Source of the DNA: Nitrospira moscoviensis
GTDB lineage: Bacteria > Nitrospirota > Nitrospiria > Nitrospirales > Nitrospiraceae
Direction: 5' to 3'
DNA: 64,000 nucleotides
Assembly: GCF_001273775.1 (NCBI RefSeq)
Contig: NZ_CP011801.1
Coordinates: 2,892,001 to 2,956,000 of the forward strand
The translations under genes and the position numbers were made by a program. Positions within the stretch are counted from its first letter, which is position 1. Each line of letters starts with the position of its first letter. Under the pieces are notes generated by a model that made no database searches, had not been told where the DNA came from, and saw only the letters and a list, made by a program, of their open reading frames with translations. Positions 17,671-27,507 of this stretch are shown in pieces.

Positions 17671-18031
17671 AGTTGTCCTGACCACTCTGTTTCGTCGACG
17701 AACTAATAAGGCTGCTGCGGGCTTCCCCTCCACTATAGTGAGGCAACCTCATCTACTTCAAAGTCATACGTTTATCTCTCGCTCCGTCTCGCGCTATTGA
17801 CCGAGATAGGCTGGGAATCCCACAGCCTATCTGAGAATCGGCCCACCATATATCCAGGCCAAAGATTGGCAGTCACAGGTGATCCGCGAGGTTCTCAGTT
17901 CCACCTCCTCCTCGCCCCTCTGTCTTCGTATCTGGGACAGCGGAACCGCCGAAGTTAACACATGCCAAGAGGTGTGACATGGTCCCTGAGCCACAAGAAG
18001 AACCGATAACAGGCATCACTTGAGGAGACGG
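17671..18031. other. Gene-free stretch right of the cassette cargo
   Basis: About 360 bases with no credible open frame. It presumably contains the promoter of the leftward cassette genes; I see no strong repeat or hairpin. Confidence 0.4.
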
Positions 18032-18262
18032 CTAATCATCATCGCAGAGAGAGTCTTCTCCTCTGCCATAGGTGTTGCCGTGCACATCGATGACTTCATC
18101 GAGCATCGGGTAACCAGTTCCAGGATTGAGTTCCTCCCCTTTGAACTCAGGATCGGGATCCAACAGACCCAGCTCATCTCCTTTTTGAGACAGATCCCAC
18201 CCCAGACCGTTCCACCACCTCTTCAACTGCCGCCACAGGACCTCTGCTCGGGTCCACATCAT
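18032..18262 (-). CDS. Small acidic Trp-rich protein
   Basis: A 76-residue open frame with five tryptophans in the first 23 residues and an acidic C terminus (many Asp/Glu). No family recognised. It lies 140 bases after the original end of traG on the same strand, so before the IS insertion it may have been the last gene of the transfer operon. It could also be spurious. Confidence 0.4.
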   Translation of the reverse strand: MMWTRAEVLWRQLKRWWNGLGWDLSQKGDELGLLDPDPEFKGEELNPGTGYPMLDEVIDVHGNTYGRGEDSLCDDD

Positions 18263-18401
18263 GATGCGTGCACCTACATGTTGTCAGGCAAAAGTTTACC
18301 TAAATTGACGAACAGTAGCCATTTTCAATGCTACCCGCGTGACAAGCGATACTGTTCCGATCCCGCTACATGCATCAAGCACTCCTATTGATGCGAGGGG
18401 A

Positions 18402-18659
18402 TCACGGTTGAATGTGCTTACCAGCGCCCTTCGCCCCAGTAATATCGATCCCGCTTTTCTTGAGGGCATGCGTAAGATCCTCCTGGAACCTCTGGAGATC
18501 CTCCATGCTCTGCGGCGAAGTCCCAGGCCCAGGCTGCATGCCAGGCCGACCAGTGGGACCTCCTCCTGGAAGTGGTCCTCCTTTTGGACCTGCAGCGCCA
18601 GTTCCGCTTCCGAATGCCCCACCAAGTCGCCGACCCGTCATGGCCAAATTACCCGCACC
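18402..18659 (-). pseudogene. traG: Displaced 3' end of traG
   Basis: The 85 codons to the left of the IS element continue the traG frame exactly once one copy of the CGTTAC duplication is removed: ...AVDIVT joins GAGNLAMTGRR. The segment is Gly/Pro-rich and then helical (SMEDLQRFQEDLTHALKK), and ends at a TGA at 18402-18404. It now lacks its own start; an ATG inside it (MTGRRLGG) could be used only if transcribed from the IS. Confidence 0.88.
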
Positions 18660-18665
18660 CGTTAC
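18660..18665. repeat. Left target-site duplication (CGTTAC)
   Basis: CGTTAC directly abuts the TGTGTATTCC end of the IS and is repeated at 21306-21311. Six bases is within the IS21-family range. Confidence 0.88.
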
Positions 18666-18739
18666 TGTGTATTCCGCTGAATCCGGCCACCGATTCCGAG
18701 CGAATCCGGCCACCCCTCGGAGCCCCGCGACGCAGGGCC

Positions 18740-19504
18740 TCAGTGGTCTGTCTTCAGTGGCCGACTTCCGTCCGATTTTGCCAGCCGTTTGCGCATCGAT
18801 TCTCCTTTGAGCGTGATCTTATAGGCGTTGTGCACGAGCCGGTCAAGAATGGCATCGGCCAGCGTCGGCTCCCCGATCGCCGTATGCCAGTGATCGATCG
18901 GGAGTTGACTGGCCACGAGGGTGGCCCGCCGCCCGTGGCGATCATCAAGGAGTTCCAACAGATCGCGGCGCTGTTCGTCAGTTAAGGGAGCCAGCCCCCA
19001 ATCATCGAGGACCACGAGGTCCGTCTTCGCGAGACTCCGGAGCAGGCGCCCATAGCGGCCATCGCCTTTGGCCACCGCCAGCTCCCGGAAGAACCGCGGC
19101 AGTCGCAAATACAAGGCGGAGCAGCCCAGCCGGCAAGCCATCTGGGCCAACGCACAGGCCAGATACGTCTTGCCCGCGCCGGTGGGCCCCACAATCAACA
19201 CATTGTCATGCTGACGAATCCACTGCCCCGTAGCCAGGGACGCGATGACGCTTTTCTCCAGCCCCCGCGGATGGCGATAATCGAGATCTTCCAAGGTGGC
19301 ACTGCCGGGGAACCGGGCCTGGGCCAGCCGCCGCGCCAACCGGTGATTGTCCCGGACCGTGCACTCGCGATCGACGAGCAGCCCCAGTCGTTCCTCGAAG
19401 CTGAGCCGCTGCACCTCAGGCATCTCCAGTTGTTCCGCCAAAGCGGTGGCCATGCCGGTGAGCTTCATCGCCTCCAGCGCCGTGAGTGTGGGATGACGTA
19501 ACAT
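18740..19504 (-). CDS. istB: IstB-like AAA+ transposition helper ATPase
   Basis: A 254-residue protein with Walker A GPTGAGKT near residue 106, Walker B DLVVLDDWGLAP near residue 165 and an IstB-type C-terminal sensor region (SQLPIDHWH, then DAILDRLVHNA). In IS21 elements IstB binds DNA as a clamp-like oligomer and activates IstA at the target. The length is normal for the family and no lesion is seen. The start ATG overlaps the istA stop as TGATG, implying coupled translation. Confidence 0.95.
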   Translation of the reverse strand: MLRHPTLTALEAMKLTGMATALAEQLEMPEVQRLSFEERLGLLVDRECTVRDNHRLARRLAQARFPGSATLEDLDYRHPRGLEKSVIASLATGQWIRQHDNVLIVGPTGAGKTYLACALAQMACRLGCSALYLRLPRFFRELAVAKGDGRYGRLLRSLAKTDLVVLDDWGLAPLTDEQRRDLLELLDDRHGRRATLVASQLPIDHWHTAIGEPTLADAILDRLVHNAYKITLKGESMRKRLAKSDGSRPLKTDH

Positions 19505-21063
19505 CAGAACCCTCCTTCCTGTTGATAATAGGTGGTGCCGCGCAGATGGTCGTGCGCATGCGGGAGTGGGACCGTCGGAACCGGCTCGGGGAGCGGCTGC
19601 TGGTCGAGGCCGGTCTGTAAAATGGACTGCACGCTCTTATAGGTGAACGCCTCCAGCACCTGCGCCCGCCGACAGGCGGCCTCCAACCGCGCTGCGCTGT
19701 ACGTCCGCTCCAGGCGGAGAATCCCCAGACAGGAGCGATAGCCTTGTTCGGGATGCGGCCGCCGCGCCAGGAGTTCGGCCACGACGGTGCCGGTCGCGGG
19801 CCCGACGGTCTCCGCCCACTGGATCAGCCGGGAGGGCGACCACGCCAGATAGCGTTGGTGCGCCGAGGGGAGATGCGCGGTGACCGTGGTGTGGCGGCCG
19901 CGCTCGGCACTCCGCATATGGCTGGCCACCCGCTGCCCCTTGTAGAAACACTCGATGGTGGCCGCCGTGAGCCGGACATCCAGGGCCTGATGGACCAAGG
20001 CGGAGGGGACGCTGTAGTAGTGGCCCTCGACCTCAAGATGCGAATCGATATTCACTCGGGCGATCCGCCACTCGGCATAGACGTAGGGCTCGGTCGGCAG
20101 CGGCTGCAAGGCCGGCCGATCCACGGCCTCGAACTGGGACTGCCGACAGCCAGGGAGCTTTTTGAAGGGCCGGCGATTCAGCCGGTCCAAACAGGCGGCG
20201 ATGGCCGTATTGAGCTCCGCCAGACTGAAGAAGGGGTGATGCCGCAGGCAGGCCAGGATCCAGCGTTCGACGAGCAGCACGCCCGCTTCGACCTTGGCCT
20301 TGTCCCGCGGTTTGCGCACCCGCGCCGGGATTACCGCGACGCCGTAGTGCCGGGCCAGATCGGCGTAGGTGGGGTTCAGCTCCGGTTCATACCGGCAGGC
20401 CTTGGTGACGCCGCTGCGTAAATTATCGGGCACGAGGATTTCCGGCACACCGCCCAAGAAGGCGAAGGCCCGGACATGCGAGCCGGTCCAATCGGGGAGC
20501 GTTTGGGTCCAGGTCGCCTCGGCATAGGTGTAGCTCGATGCACCAAGAACCGCGACAAAGATCTGGGCCTGTCGAATCGTCCCGGTCTGCCGATCCTGGA
20601 CCGGCACGGTCTGGCCGGCATAATCGACGAAGAGTTTCTCGCCCGCCCGATGCTCCTGCCGCAGACACCGATCCAGGGTGGCGCGCCAGGCCCCGTAGAG
20701 ATCACAAAAGCGGCTGTACTGATAGCCGTCGGGGTGCTGCGCTTTGTATTCCTGCCACAGCAGCGCCAGGGTCACGCCCTTGCGCGTCAATTCCTGATGC
20801 ACCGTGGCCCAGTCCGGCATGGCCCGCGGCGGGCTGGTCGGCGAGGGGGCCGCCGGATACAGCCGGGTTTCCAGCTGCGCGTCATCCAGCTCTTCCGGCA
20901 ACGGCCAGGACAGCCCAGCCGCCGTGGCGCGATAGAGCGTTTCCGCCACCGTGCTGCGCGCCACCCCACAACTGGCCGCGACTTGTCGGTTGCTGAGCCC
21001 GCAAGCCCATTTGAGTCGCAATAGGTCTTTGATTTTTCGCATGGTCACTCGCTCCGCTGGCAT
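19504..21063 (-). CDS. istA: IstA transposase, DDE type
   Basis: A 519-residue transposase starting at the ATG at 21063, which follows GGGGGGAGGG. An N-terminal helix-turn-helix (GLSNRQVAASCGVARSTV) precedes an RNase-H-like core. The catalytic acids are Asp in FVDYAGQ (about residue 146), Asp in LVPDNLRSG (about 212) and Glu in KAKVEAGVLLVERW (about 257). A C-terminal beta-barrel-like region follows. All three acids are present and the length is typical. Confidence 0.94.
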   Translation of the reverse strand: MPAERVTMRKIKDLLRLKWACGLSNRQVAASCGVARSTVAETLYRATAAGLSWPLPEELDDAQLETRLYPAAPSPTSPPRAMPDWATVHQELTRKGVTLALLWQEYKAQHPDGYQYSRFCDLYGAWRATLDRCLRQEHRAGEKLFVDYAGQTVPVQDRQTGTIRQAQIFVAVLGASSYTYAEATWTQTLPDWTGSHVRAFAFLGGVPEILVPDNLRSGVTKACRYEPELNPTYADLARHYGVAVIPARVRKPRDKAKVEAGVLLVERWILACLRHHPFFSLAELNTAIAACLDRLNRRPFKKLPGCRQSQFEAVDRPALQPLPTEPYVYAEWRIARVNIDSHLEVEGHYYSVPSALVHQALDVRLTAATIECFYKGQRVASHMRSAERGRHTTVTAHLPSAHQRYLAWSPSRLIQWAETVGPATGTVVAELLARRPHPEQGYRSCLGILRLERTYSAARLEAACRRAQVLEAFTYKSVQSILQTGLDQQPLPEPVPTVPLPHAHDHLRGTTYYQQEGGF

Positions 21064-21230
21064 CAGTCCCTCCCCCCTAGTAAATGGAGGGGACACGATA
21101 CCCAGGTTGAGGAGGACCTGTGTCGCGGGCGGCTCCGACAGGAGCCCGTGGCGGATCGCCGGCTTATTCCGAGGGATGTCGGCCACCGATTCCGAGGAGA
21201 CTCGAAACAGTGGCCGACTTCCGGTCGGAA

Positions 21231-24200
21231 TCAGTGGCCGCGTTCCGTCGGAATGGGTGGCCGACTTGCGTCGGAATCAGTGGCCGGCTTGGGTCGGAAT
21301 ACGCACGTTACAATGTCAACAGCGGTTTTGCCGGCCCCAATCGCTTTCAAAGTTTGCTTGGCACCGCTATCTTCGTTGGTGAATTCTTTGGCATCCCAGT
21401 GCCCAAACACAGGATACTCGGCGCCGATGTTCACCCGTCGGTGGAGTTCCTGCCTGTACACATCCCATTCGATCACCTGTATGCCGCTATCCCCTTTCTC
21501 ATAGAGCAGCTTTCCATCAGGCCCAATAACCTGGGTTGAAGCTAAGCCACTGGTTTCGACCTCGTTCTTGGAAAGCGAACGGAAATCGGTCAATCCCGGT
21601 CCACCATACTCGGGTTGCGCCGTCTCGGCCACACCCCATTGCGCCTTACCATCGACCACCTTGTAGTTCCACGTCTTCCCGTATTGGCCGCTTTGAAATT
21701 CAGCGTAGACAACATTCCCTTGTTCATCCATGAAGCCACGCATCTGCACGGGATGATGTTGCCCCTGATGGACGGGATCGGGAATCCACTTGGTCCCGCT
21801 GAACATGCGCGTGTTATGCAGTTCGGACAGGGTCCCACCCTGCGTCCGATGGAATTCCTCGAACCGCTCGACAAAATGGCCGCCTGTTTCATGCGTATAG
21901 TCATGGAACAGGTCGGTCTTCGTCCCGCCCGTTCCGATATCCGAGAGGACTTCTCTCGTCCCATCACCTGATTGCGGACCGAGCGTCAATGTCCGAGCAG
22001 TCCCGTCCCCACCGATCTGTTCTGTGGAGAGCGTCGTGTAGGTCGCCACGGAGGCATGCGAATCGGGATCTTGATGCATGTCGATGAAACCGGTCTCGTA
22101 TTCTTTCGTCAGCGGATTTTGCTTCATTACGAACGCCTGGCTCCGCAGGTCGTTGACCACGCTTCCCTCAAGGAGACTCCCCTCCTTATCGAACAGGCCG
22201 AAGAAATGACCCTTGTGGGTCTGCCCGGTCGTCCCATCCTTCCACTCGATCGGCTTGTCTTTCAGATACTGTTCCTTCTCCTGCCAGCCCATCACATGTG
22301 ACACATAGTCCCACAGTTCTGTCTTTTGGCCTCCCTCCGCGTGGCTGAAGATTGCTTCTCCCGTCTGATTGCTCTTCACGCCTCGGACGGCAACACTCTG
22401 TCCACCCTGTTCGTCAAGAGTGAGAAACTCCACGCCTTCCCTGCTCTGTCCGGCCGCGATGTGAAAATCCCCCTGGTGATCGTAGTTGCCGGTCAAGGAC
22501 TTCGTCACTCCTGCAGGAATCGAATAGGACAGACTGACCGACGTGGGGACACGCCGCTCGTGGCCGTTGGCAAGCTGGATCACGTTCCCTTCCTCGTGCG
22601 TCGCCACCTGCCTGATCACCGCCTCATTCTCAGGAAGAAGCCCAATGATCCTCTGAAGTCTCACGCCATCCGCGGTATAGCTCTTGCCGCCGTTGTCGCC
22701 GGTCTTGTAGACATACTCCATCCCCGCATCGACGAAGCGATCCTTGTTGCTCCGCTCCGTGCCACCCGCCGTCGCTTGGAGAGACTTCTTTCCCTCTGCA
22801 TCGGTATGGATCTCCCCTGAATAGGCAGCCTTGCGGTCGCCCTTCGTGCTTTCAATCTCATACGTGAGGGGATTGTGCTGGAACTTCCCTTCTGGTCCGA
22901 GGTTGACGCGGCCGAATTCCCTTGCCCTGCCCTGGACAGTCTCCAACTCCCCGTCCAGCTTCCGAACGTCAATGCTCTCCGCCGCGTCGCGAGTATAAAA
23001 GGTGCCGCCGTCCGCGCTGTGGTAGTAGCGGAGATTGCCATCACCTCTCAGCACCTCCCCGACCACGCCCTCTTTATAGCCGCCCTGCGAGACGGCGAAG
23101 ACCGAGATCCCGTTGATCTTCCGTCCGGTGAGTCGTCCCTTGTATTCACGAGTCGGGCCGTCGCCGGAGGTCACCAGCTGCCCTTCGCCCCAGAAATCCT
23201 GCTGGCCGAGTCGCAGCCCCGACCGTGAGAGGGTGCCGGTGACCGGTTCCTGCCGGCCATCGGGATGGACCGCCCAGGCCATGACAGGACCCGTTTCGCT
23301 GACCTGTTGCGGCCCCCACTGCGTGCTCGTCTCGACCCGGCTCACGCCATCCTTGATCGATGCATCCACGCGACGGACAGTCTTTCCCGTTTCCTGGTTG
23401 TACTCTTCCCGGACCGAGTGGAAGACACCATCCTGCTCGTAACTGAAACTCTTGTCGATCGTGGCCCCTCGGACTTCGAACTGTTTCTGCACCGTCCGGC
23501 CGGCTGCATGATCGAACTCCTCGCGACGGAATGCCCCACTGTCATACCAGCCTCCGGTGGGCGATTTCTCGCTCGCTCGCCGCGAGAACCCTCCCGTCGG
23601 CCCTTGGTACGTGACCATGCCGTTCGCCCCGATGCGGGTCGTCCCGCCATCAGCGTGATGCAGGGTGGAGACCCCTGTTTGGGCATCGACGCGTAGGCCG
23701 CCGGCGCCGACGGGTACCGTGTAACTCTCTTGCACCCCGGAACGCCCTGCGGTCCCCATTCGAACCGGCTCCATCACATAGGACGATGCTTCCGACATGA
23801 CCTGCCCCTGACCACGAGCGAACTGCCCTGCTTCCTGGCTGGCGGCAGAGAGGGGAGCGGAGAGACTCCCGGTGAGAGAAGACGCGAGATTCCCTCCCGC
23901 CCAGACCAGGCCCCAGGCCACGGCCGGCACCGCCAGCGTCAGATCCGCCGCCATGGAATTGATGCCGACGATGTACTCTCTGATCGGATCGAACGAATTG
24001 AACGTGATGGCGTCGGCAAACCCCGAATTGATGACGAGGTCCTTGACCTTCGCGTTGGCTTCGAAATACATGACGAAGTTCACGACCGCGTAGAGCGGTC
24101 CCCACATGGCGAGCCATGCGAAGCTCCGCCCGTAGAGGCCGAGGACCCGAGTCATGGAGCCCGACAGGGCCATCACGGCGATGAACGGGGTGACCAGATA

Positions 24201-25220
24201 CACCACACCCTCCGCGACCGTTCGGAGCACGGGGAGGAACTTCGCGGCGATGTAGGACTTGGTATAGGCCTGATACTTCAAATCCTGGGTCGTGGCCTCC
24301 TGAGCCAGCTTCACTGCCGACGGCACATCGTTCATCGTCTTGGCCCTCTGGGCCCATGCCTCCTTCCAGGCCTTCACGATCACGATATTCCGCAGGACCT
24401 GGTCCGAGGTCTGCCCCGGCACACCGAGCAGGGTCGTACGGAGCTGATCGATGAGCGGCAACTCGTCCCCAGGTGTCGCAGGGTCCGCACCGAGCGACGA
24501 GCGCAGCTTCTGGGTGGCTTCCAGATATTCCGGAGCCGGTGTCGTAAAACCCGGCGTGATGACGTTCGCGTAGAAGTCCGTGCAGAGCTGCGCAGCCGGC
24601 TGGATATTGCCATTCTGATACCAGGGAGAGCTCAGGGCGGGATTCGTCGCAGCGATCGCGCCGAGGGCATCGGTCGCCTTCTCCACAGCCGTGCGGTTCA
24701 GTTGGTTGTAGTCGATCTCCTTCAGCGTGCAGTTCATAAGGTACTGGACGAGGTTCTTCCACAGATCGCTGTCAGGGAGCGTGAAGTCGAGCAGCTTCTG
24801 CGTCTCGAACAATGGCCGGTTGATCACCGACCCTGTGGAACGATAGCCGGTCGGCAACAAGAGCGCGGTCTCCGTGATGGCGGTCAGGTGATAGCCGACT
24901 TGACCAGAGAGGTAGGCCGGAAACGCAATCAGCACCGGCACCCCGGTCACGATCGTGTCGGGCACCGCAGGATTGACCTGATCTTCGATCGAGACGTCGG
25001 CCGTCACGAACACAGAGCCGTACAGCAGCCCGACCGCGCCGATCAGCATGGGGCCGAGGAAGCGACGGTTGAAGGTCACATGGAGCAGGGCGAAGACCAC
25101 CAACCCGAGCAGGCCGAGCCTGAAGAGGCTTTCATAGGCCCCCGTGGTCATCATCAGCTTGAGGCCCGTGATCACCGCCGCGATGACATCCCCGTTCCCG
25201 AACGTAAAGATCTGCCACAT
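21231..25220 (-). CDS. traG: TraG, F-type T4SS inner-membrane/mating-pair protein, C terminus replaced by IS sequence
   Basis: The first ~480 residues carry TraG-type membrane helices (about residues 30-75, 95-120, 330-400, 440-470). A very long periplasmic region rich in short beta repeats (GYKEGVVGEVLRGDG-like units) follows up to residue 1305. In F plasmid TraG is needed for pilus assembly and for mating-pair stabilisation together with TraN. At residue 1305 the IS21 element interrupts the gene, so the current frame reads 24 residues of IS end before a stop at 21231. The intact gene would encode about 1390 residues, longer than F TraG (about 940). It starts 25 bases after traH ends. Confidence 0.9.
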   Translation of the reverse strand: MWQIFTFGNGDVIAAVITGLKLMMTTGAYESLFRLGLLGLVVFALLHVTFNRRFLGPMLIGAVGLLYGSVFVTADVSIEDQVNPAVPDTIVTGVPVLIAFPAYLSGQVGYHLTAITETALLLPTGYRSTGSVINRPLFETQKLLDFTLPDSDLWKNLVQYLMNCTLKEIDYNQLNRTAVEKATDALGAIAATNPALSSPWYQNGNIQPAAQLCTDFYANVITPGFTTPAPEYLEATQKLRSSLGADPATPGDELPLIDQLRTTLLGVPGQTSDQVLRNIVIVKAWKEAWAQRAKTMNDVPSAVKLAQEATTQDLKYQAYTKSYIAAKFLPVLRTVAEGVVYLVTPFIAVMALSGSMTRVLGLYGRSFAWLAMWGPLYAVVNFVMYFEANAKVKDLVINSGFADAITFNSFDPIREYIVGINSMAADLTLAVPAVAWGLVWAGGNLASSLTGSLSAPLSAASQEAGQFARGQGQVMSEASSYVMEPVRMGTAGRSGVQESYTVPVGAGGLRVDAQTGVSTLHHADGGTTRIGANGMVTYQGPTGGFSRRASEKSPTGGWYDSGAFRREEFDHAAGRTVQKQFEVRGATIDKSFSYEQDGVFHSVREEYNQETGKTVRRVDASIKDGVSRVETSTQWGPQQVSETGPVMAWAVHPDGRQEPVTGTLSRSGLRLGQQDFWGEGQLVTSGDGPTREYKGRLTGRKINGISVFAVSQGGYKEGVVGEVLRGDGNLRYYHSADGGTFYTRDAAESIDVRKLDGELETVQGRAREFGRVNLGPEGKFQHNPLTYEIESTKGDRKAAYSGEIHTDAEGKKSLQATAGGTERSNKDRFVDAGMEYVYKTGDNGGKSYTADGVRLQRIIGLLPENEAVIRQVATHEEGNVIQLANGHERRVPTSVSLSYSIPAGVTKSLTGNYDHQGDFHIAAGQSREGVEFLTLDEQGGQSVAVRGVKSNQTGEAIFSHAEGGQKTELWDYVSHVMGWQEKEQYLKDKPIEWKDGTTGQTHKGHFFGLFDKEGSLLEGSVVNDLRSQAFVMKQNPLTKEYETGFIDMHQDPDSHASVATYTTLSTEQIGGDGTARTLTLGPQSGDGTREVLSDIGTGGTKTDLFHDYTHETGGHFVERFEEFHRTQGGTLSELHNTRMFSGTKWIPDPVHQGQHHPVQMRGFMDEQGNVVYAEFQSGQYGKTWNYKVVDGKAQWGVAETAQPEYGGPGLTDFRSLSKNEVETSGLASTQVIGPDGKLLYEKGDSGIQVIEWDVYRQELHRRVNIGAEYPVFGHWDAKEFTNEDSGAKQTLKAIGAGKTAVDIVTCVFRPKPATDSDASRPPIPTERGH
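21306..21311. repeat. Right target-site duplication (CGTTAC)
   Basis: Direct repeat of 18660-18665 on the other side of the IS21 element, encoding the Val-Thr at TraG residues 1304-1305. Confidence 0.88.
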
Positions 25221-25245
25221 TGGCTGGCCTCAGCTCACCGGCGCC

Positions 25246-26583
25246 CTACCGGGCCGTGCGATACTGTCCCTGCTCGATGGCCATCTTCGTGACGTTGTAG
25301 ATATTCTGGAGGTGGGCCGATCGCTTGGCTGCCTCGGCGTAGGCTTCGGCCAGCACCTCGTGCGCCTCTTTCCGGAATTCGGCCGTATCCACGGCAAAGC
25401 TGGGCTTGAGCTGTTTGATCTTGGCCCCCTGCTGGATCGCGTTGTTCACCGCCCACTCCATCCATTGGATCGCCATTTCGATGGCCACCACTTCGCTCGT
25501 CATCCGGACCAACTGCGTCGCGACTTCATTCGGATGCCCGTAATCCGTCAGGATCTTGAGCACCGGGATCGGACTCATGTTCACCAGCGTCACATCCGCC
25601 GCGCTCATCGCGGTCTTACTATAGATATTGGTCACGATGTTCTGCAGCGCCGTCGCCGTCCGGCTCTTGAACCCTTCCATGGCGGTTTCATTCTGAGGTT
25701 GGATCTGGAGGCATTGGGTGGGATCATCGGTGCAGGCATAGACCCGGACGGTCTCCGCCGGGACCACGTCGATCAAGTCCGAGAACTTGATCGTGGGCGG
25801 ATGATACTCGGACTGGCCCTGGTCATTCACAATGATCGTGCCGGTCGTCGACATGATGATGCGCGCGGTCTGATCGTCCACCCCCGCCTGTTTCAGGACG
25901 TTCCAGACGAGATTCCCCGTGATGTCGTATTCCGTGCCCTTCAGCGCCGCTGCCGCATCGGCCGAGGTATTGTCCTGGGCGCTGTCCCGATCTTCCCACG
26001 GATCCCCGGTGATGCCGGTTTGGGTCTTGAACTGCTGCCATTTCCTGTACGCAAACTGGTTGAGCTTGTCCGGATCCCTCATGCTCTGGGCGAGCGCTTC
26101 CCCCACTTCCTGGCCGGCCTGGCAGGGTTGAATCCGGCCCAGCGCATTCAACGACCGCGACGCGGTCTCGATCATATTCAGGACGTTCGAGCAGGTCTCG
26201 CAGAGCTCCTTCATCGCTAACTGGAAGGCATAGCCCAGCACCACGGACCCGCCGAACTGCTGGAGCATATCTACGTACCGGCTCAGCTTGGCGTAGGAGA
26301 AGCTGCCCAGGTAGGTGTCGATGCCGGCGCAGCCACGCCGGAACCGTGGCGGGTTGATATTCCAGAGCGAGAAGTTGTCGTTGTTCAGCCGGATCGAGTA
26401 GGCGCCCGCGGCGAGATACCCGCGGCTCTGGCTCTCATAGGCTCCTGGTGTCGCCGTGCTGACGACGCCCCAGCTATCGAACATGGTCTGGAGGGAATCG
26501 TTGAGGCTCTGAGCCGAGGCGACGGCCGGCATCCAGACCATCGCGCCGGCAATGAACAGGGTCCGCAGTGTGCGCGCTGTCAT
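25246..26583 (-). CDS. traH: TraH, F-type conjugation outer-membrane-associated protein
   Basis: A 445-residue periplasmic protein with a signal peptide (about residues 1-24, ending ASA), followed by the conserved TraH start SLNDSLQTMFDSWG and a YLAAGAYSIR...NPPRFRRGCAGID block. A cysteine-containing central helix region (ELCETCSNVL) and a coiled-coil-prone C terminus complete it. TraH assembles with TraF, TraU, TrbB and TraW in the periplasm to control pilus extension and retraction. It lies between traF (18 bases) and traG (25 bases), the same order as in F. Confidence 0.95.
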   Translation of the reverse strand: MTARTLRTLFIAGAMVWMPAVASAQSLNDSLQTMFDSWGVVSTATPGAYESQSRGYLAAGAYSIRLNNDNFSLWNINPPRFRRGCAGIDTYLGSFSYAKLSRYVDMLQQFGGSVVLGYAFQLAMKELCETCSNVLNMIETASRSLNALGRIQPCQAGQEVGEALAQSMRDPDKLNQFAYRKWQQFKTQTGITGDPWEDRDSAQDNTSADAAAALKGTEYDITGNLVWNVLKQAGVDDQTARIIMSTTGTIIVNDQGQSEYHPPTIKFSDLIDVVPAETVRVYACTDDPTQCLQIQPQNETAMEGFKSRTATALQNIVTNIYSKTAMSAADVTLVNMSPIPVLKILTDYGHPNEVATQLVRMTSEVVAIEMAIQWMEWAVNNAIQQGAKIKQLKPSFAVDTAEFRKEAHEVLAEAYAEAAKRSAHLQNIYNVTKMAIEQGQYRTAR

Positions 26584-26601
26584 AGCTACCTCTTCAGGGT
26601 G

Positions 26602-27507
26602 TTACGAATCGCCCGCTTTGGTCATCAAGTGCGGGCGCTGCTTCAGGATCGTCAGCACGCGCTCGCGAAGCTCGTTGAACGTCATGACGCCGGAGCCGAT
26701 CGCGACCAGGAAGTTCTCCTGGGGAATCGCGAGATAGATCGTCGGGACTTTCTGCAGCGAGACGCGTTCGGCCATGCCGTTGTCCGCTGCAGCCTTCGGG
26801 AATTCCTTCAGCCCCTGCCCGTCCAGGGTGACCGGAAAGACCTCGATCCGGTAGGTATCGGAGAAGAGCTTCAGAATCTTCGACTGTTCCTGGCAAAAGC
26901 GACAGGTGGACGTGAAGAAGAAGAACAGGCCGACATGGTTCGCCCGAGCGGATGAGAGGAGCCGCTCGTCTACCTCTTGCGTCGCCTGGACCTCCACGTC
27001 GTGGCCGAACTGCGAGGTCGGATGCTCGGTCGCAAAATCGAGCTGCGGGTTCGTAAACATCGCCAACTGCCACATGGACGTGAAGTCCTCGGAGCGCTTG
27101 AACACGGCGCGTTGCGCGATGATGTACGTCTTCACGGTCTCCGGAGTGGGGGCATCCAAAGCAGCCTCGCGTTTGGCCGAGGCCAACTCCCTCAGCATCC
27201 CCGCCGGCAGCGTGCTCAAGTCTTCCTGTTCGATGGGGACCCGCTTGAGGAGGCTCCGATACTTGGCTGGGTCCAGCCAGGCTTCGAGCGGAAGAGTGCC
27301 CAACGTCACCGGTGTTTGAACCGCCTCCTCTTCTTCCGTGATCGGATCCTGATACCAGAACCATCCCTCCCTGGCTCGCTCATAAAATGGGTTTGCCAAT
27401 TGGGAAGAGGACGGATTCTTGTCAGGGAGAGACCCGGCCCACACGACGACCGGCGCGAGCACCGCACAGACCATCACGATGAATCCTCGCAGGATTGGTT
27501 TTCTCAC
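26602..27507 (-). CDS. traF: TraF, thioredoxin-like conjugation protein
   Basis: A 301-residue secreted protein. I chose the GTG at 27507 because GGTGGAG lies upstream and the first 25 residues form a clean signal peptide ending in VVVWAG. The N-terminal part has NPFYERAREGWFWY, diagnostic for TraF. The C-terminal part is a thioredoxin fold with STCRFCQEQ near residue 200, so the redox CxxC is kept (F TraF itself lacks it). It is probably involved in disulfide maturation or assembly of the pilus complex. Upstream the transfer operon is interrupted by the recombinase insert, leaving a 478-bp gap before this gene. Confidence 0.93.
   Translation of the reverse strand: MRKPILRGFIVMVCAVLAPVVVWAGSLPDKNPSSSQLANPFYERAREGWFWYQDPITEEEEAVQTPVTLGTLPLEAWLDPAKYRSLLKRVPIEQEDLSTLPAGMLRELASAKREAALDAPTPETVKTYIIAQRAVFKRSEDFTSMWQLAMFTNPQLDFATEHPTSQFGHDVEVQATQEVDERLLSSARANHVGLFFFFTSTCRFCQEQSKILKLFSDTYRIEVFPVTLDGQGLKEFPKAAADNGMAERVSLQKVPTIYLAIPQENFLVAIGSGVMTFNELRERVLTILKQRPHLMTKAGDS

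Larger units (their letters stand above)
18666..21305 (-). mobile_element. IS21-family insertion sequence, complete (2640 bp)
   Basis: Ends are TGTGTATTCCG on the left and, read inward, TGCGTATTCCG on the right. Both begin with TG and contain several further copies of a TTCCG/TGGCCG-type repeat, the multiple transposase-binding repeats typical of IS21 ends. Inside are istA and istB, overlapping as TGATG and transcribed leftward. The 6-bp direct duplication CGTTAC on both sides shows simple transposition into traG. Both genes look intact, so the element may be active. Confidence 0.93.

Noticed and set aside
23730..25292. 520-codon rightward open frame opposite traG
   Set aside because: Composition is Arg/His/Gly-rich in the manner of antisense shadows; traG on the other strand has clear family features.
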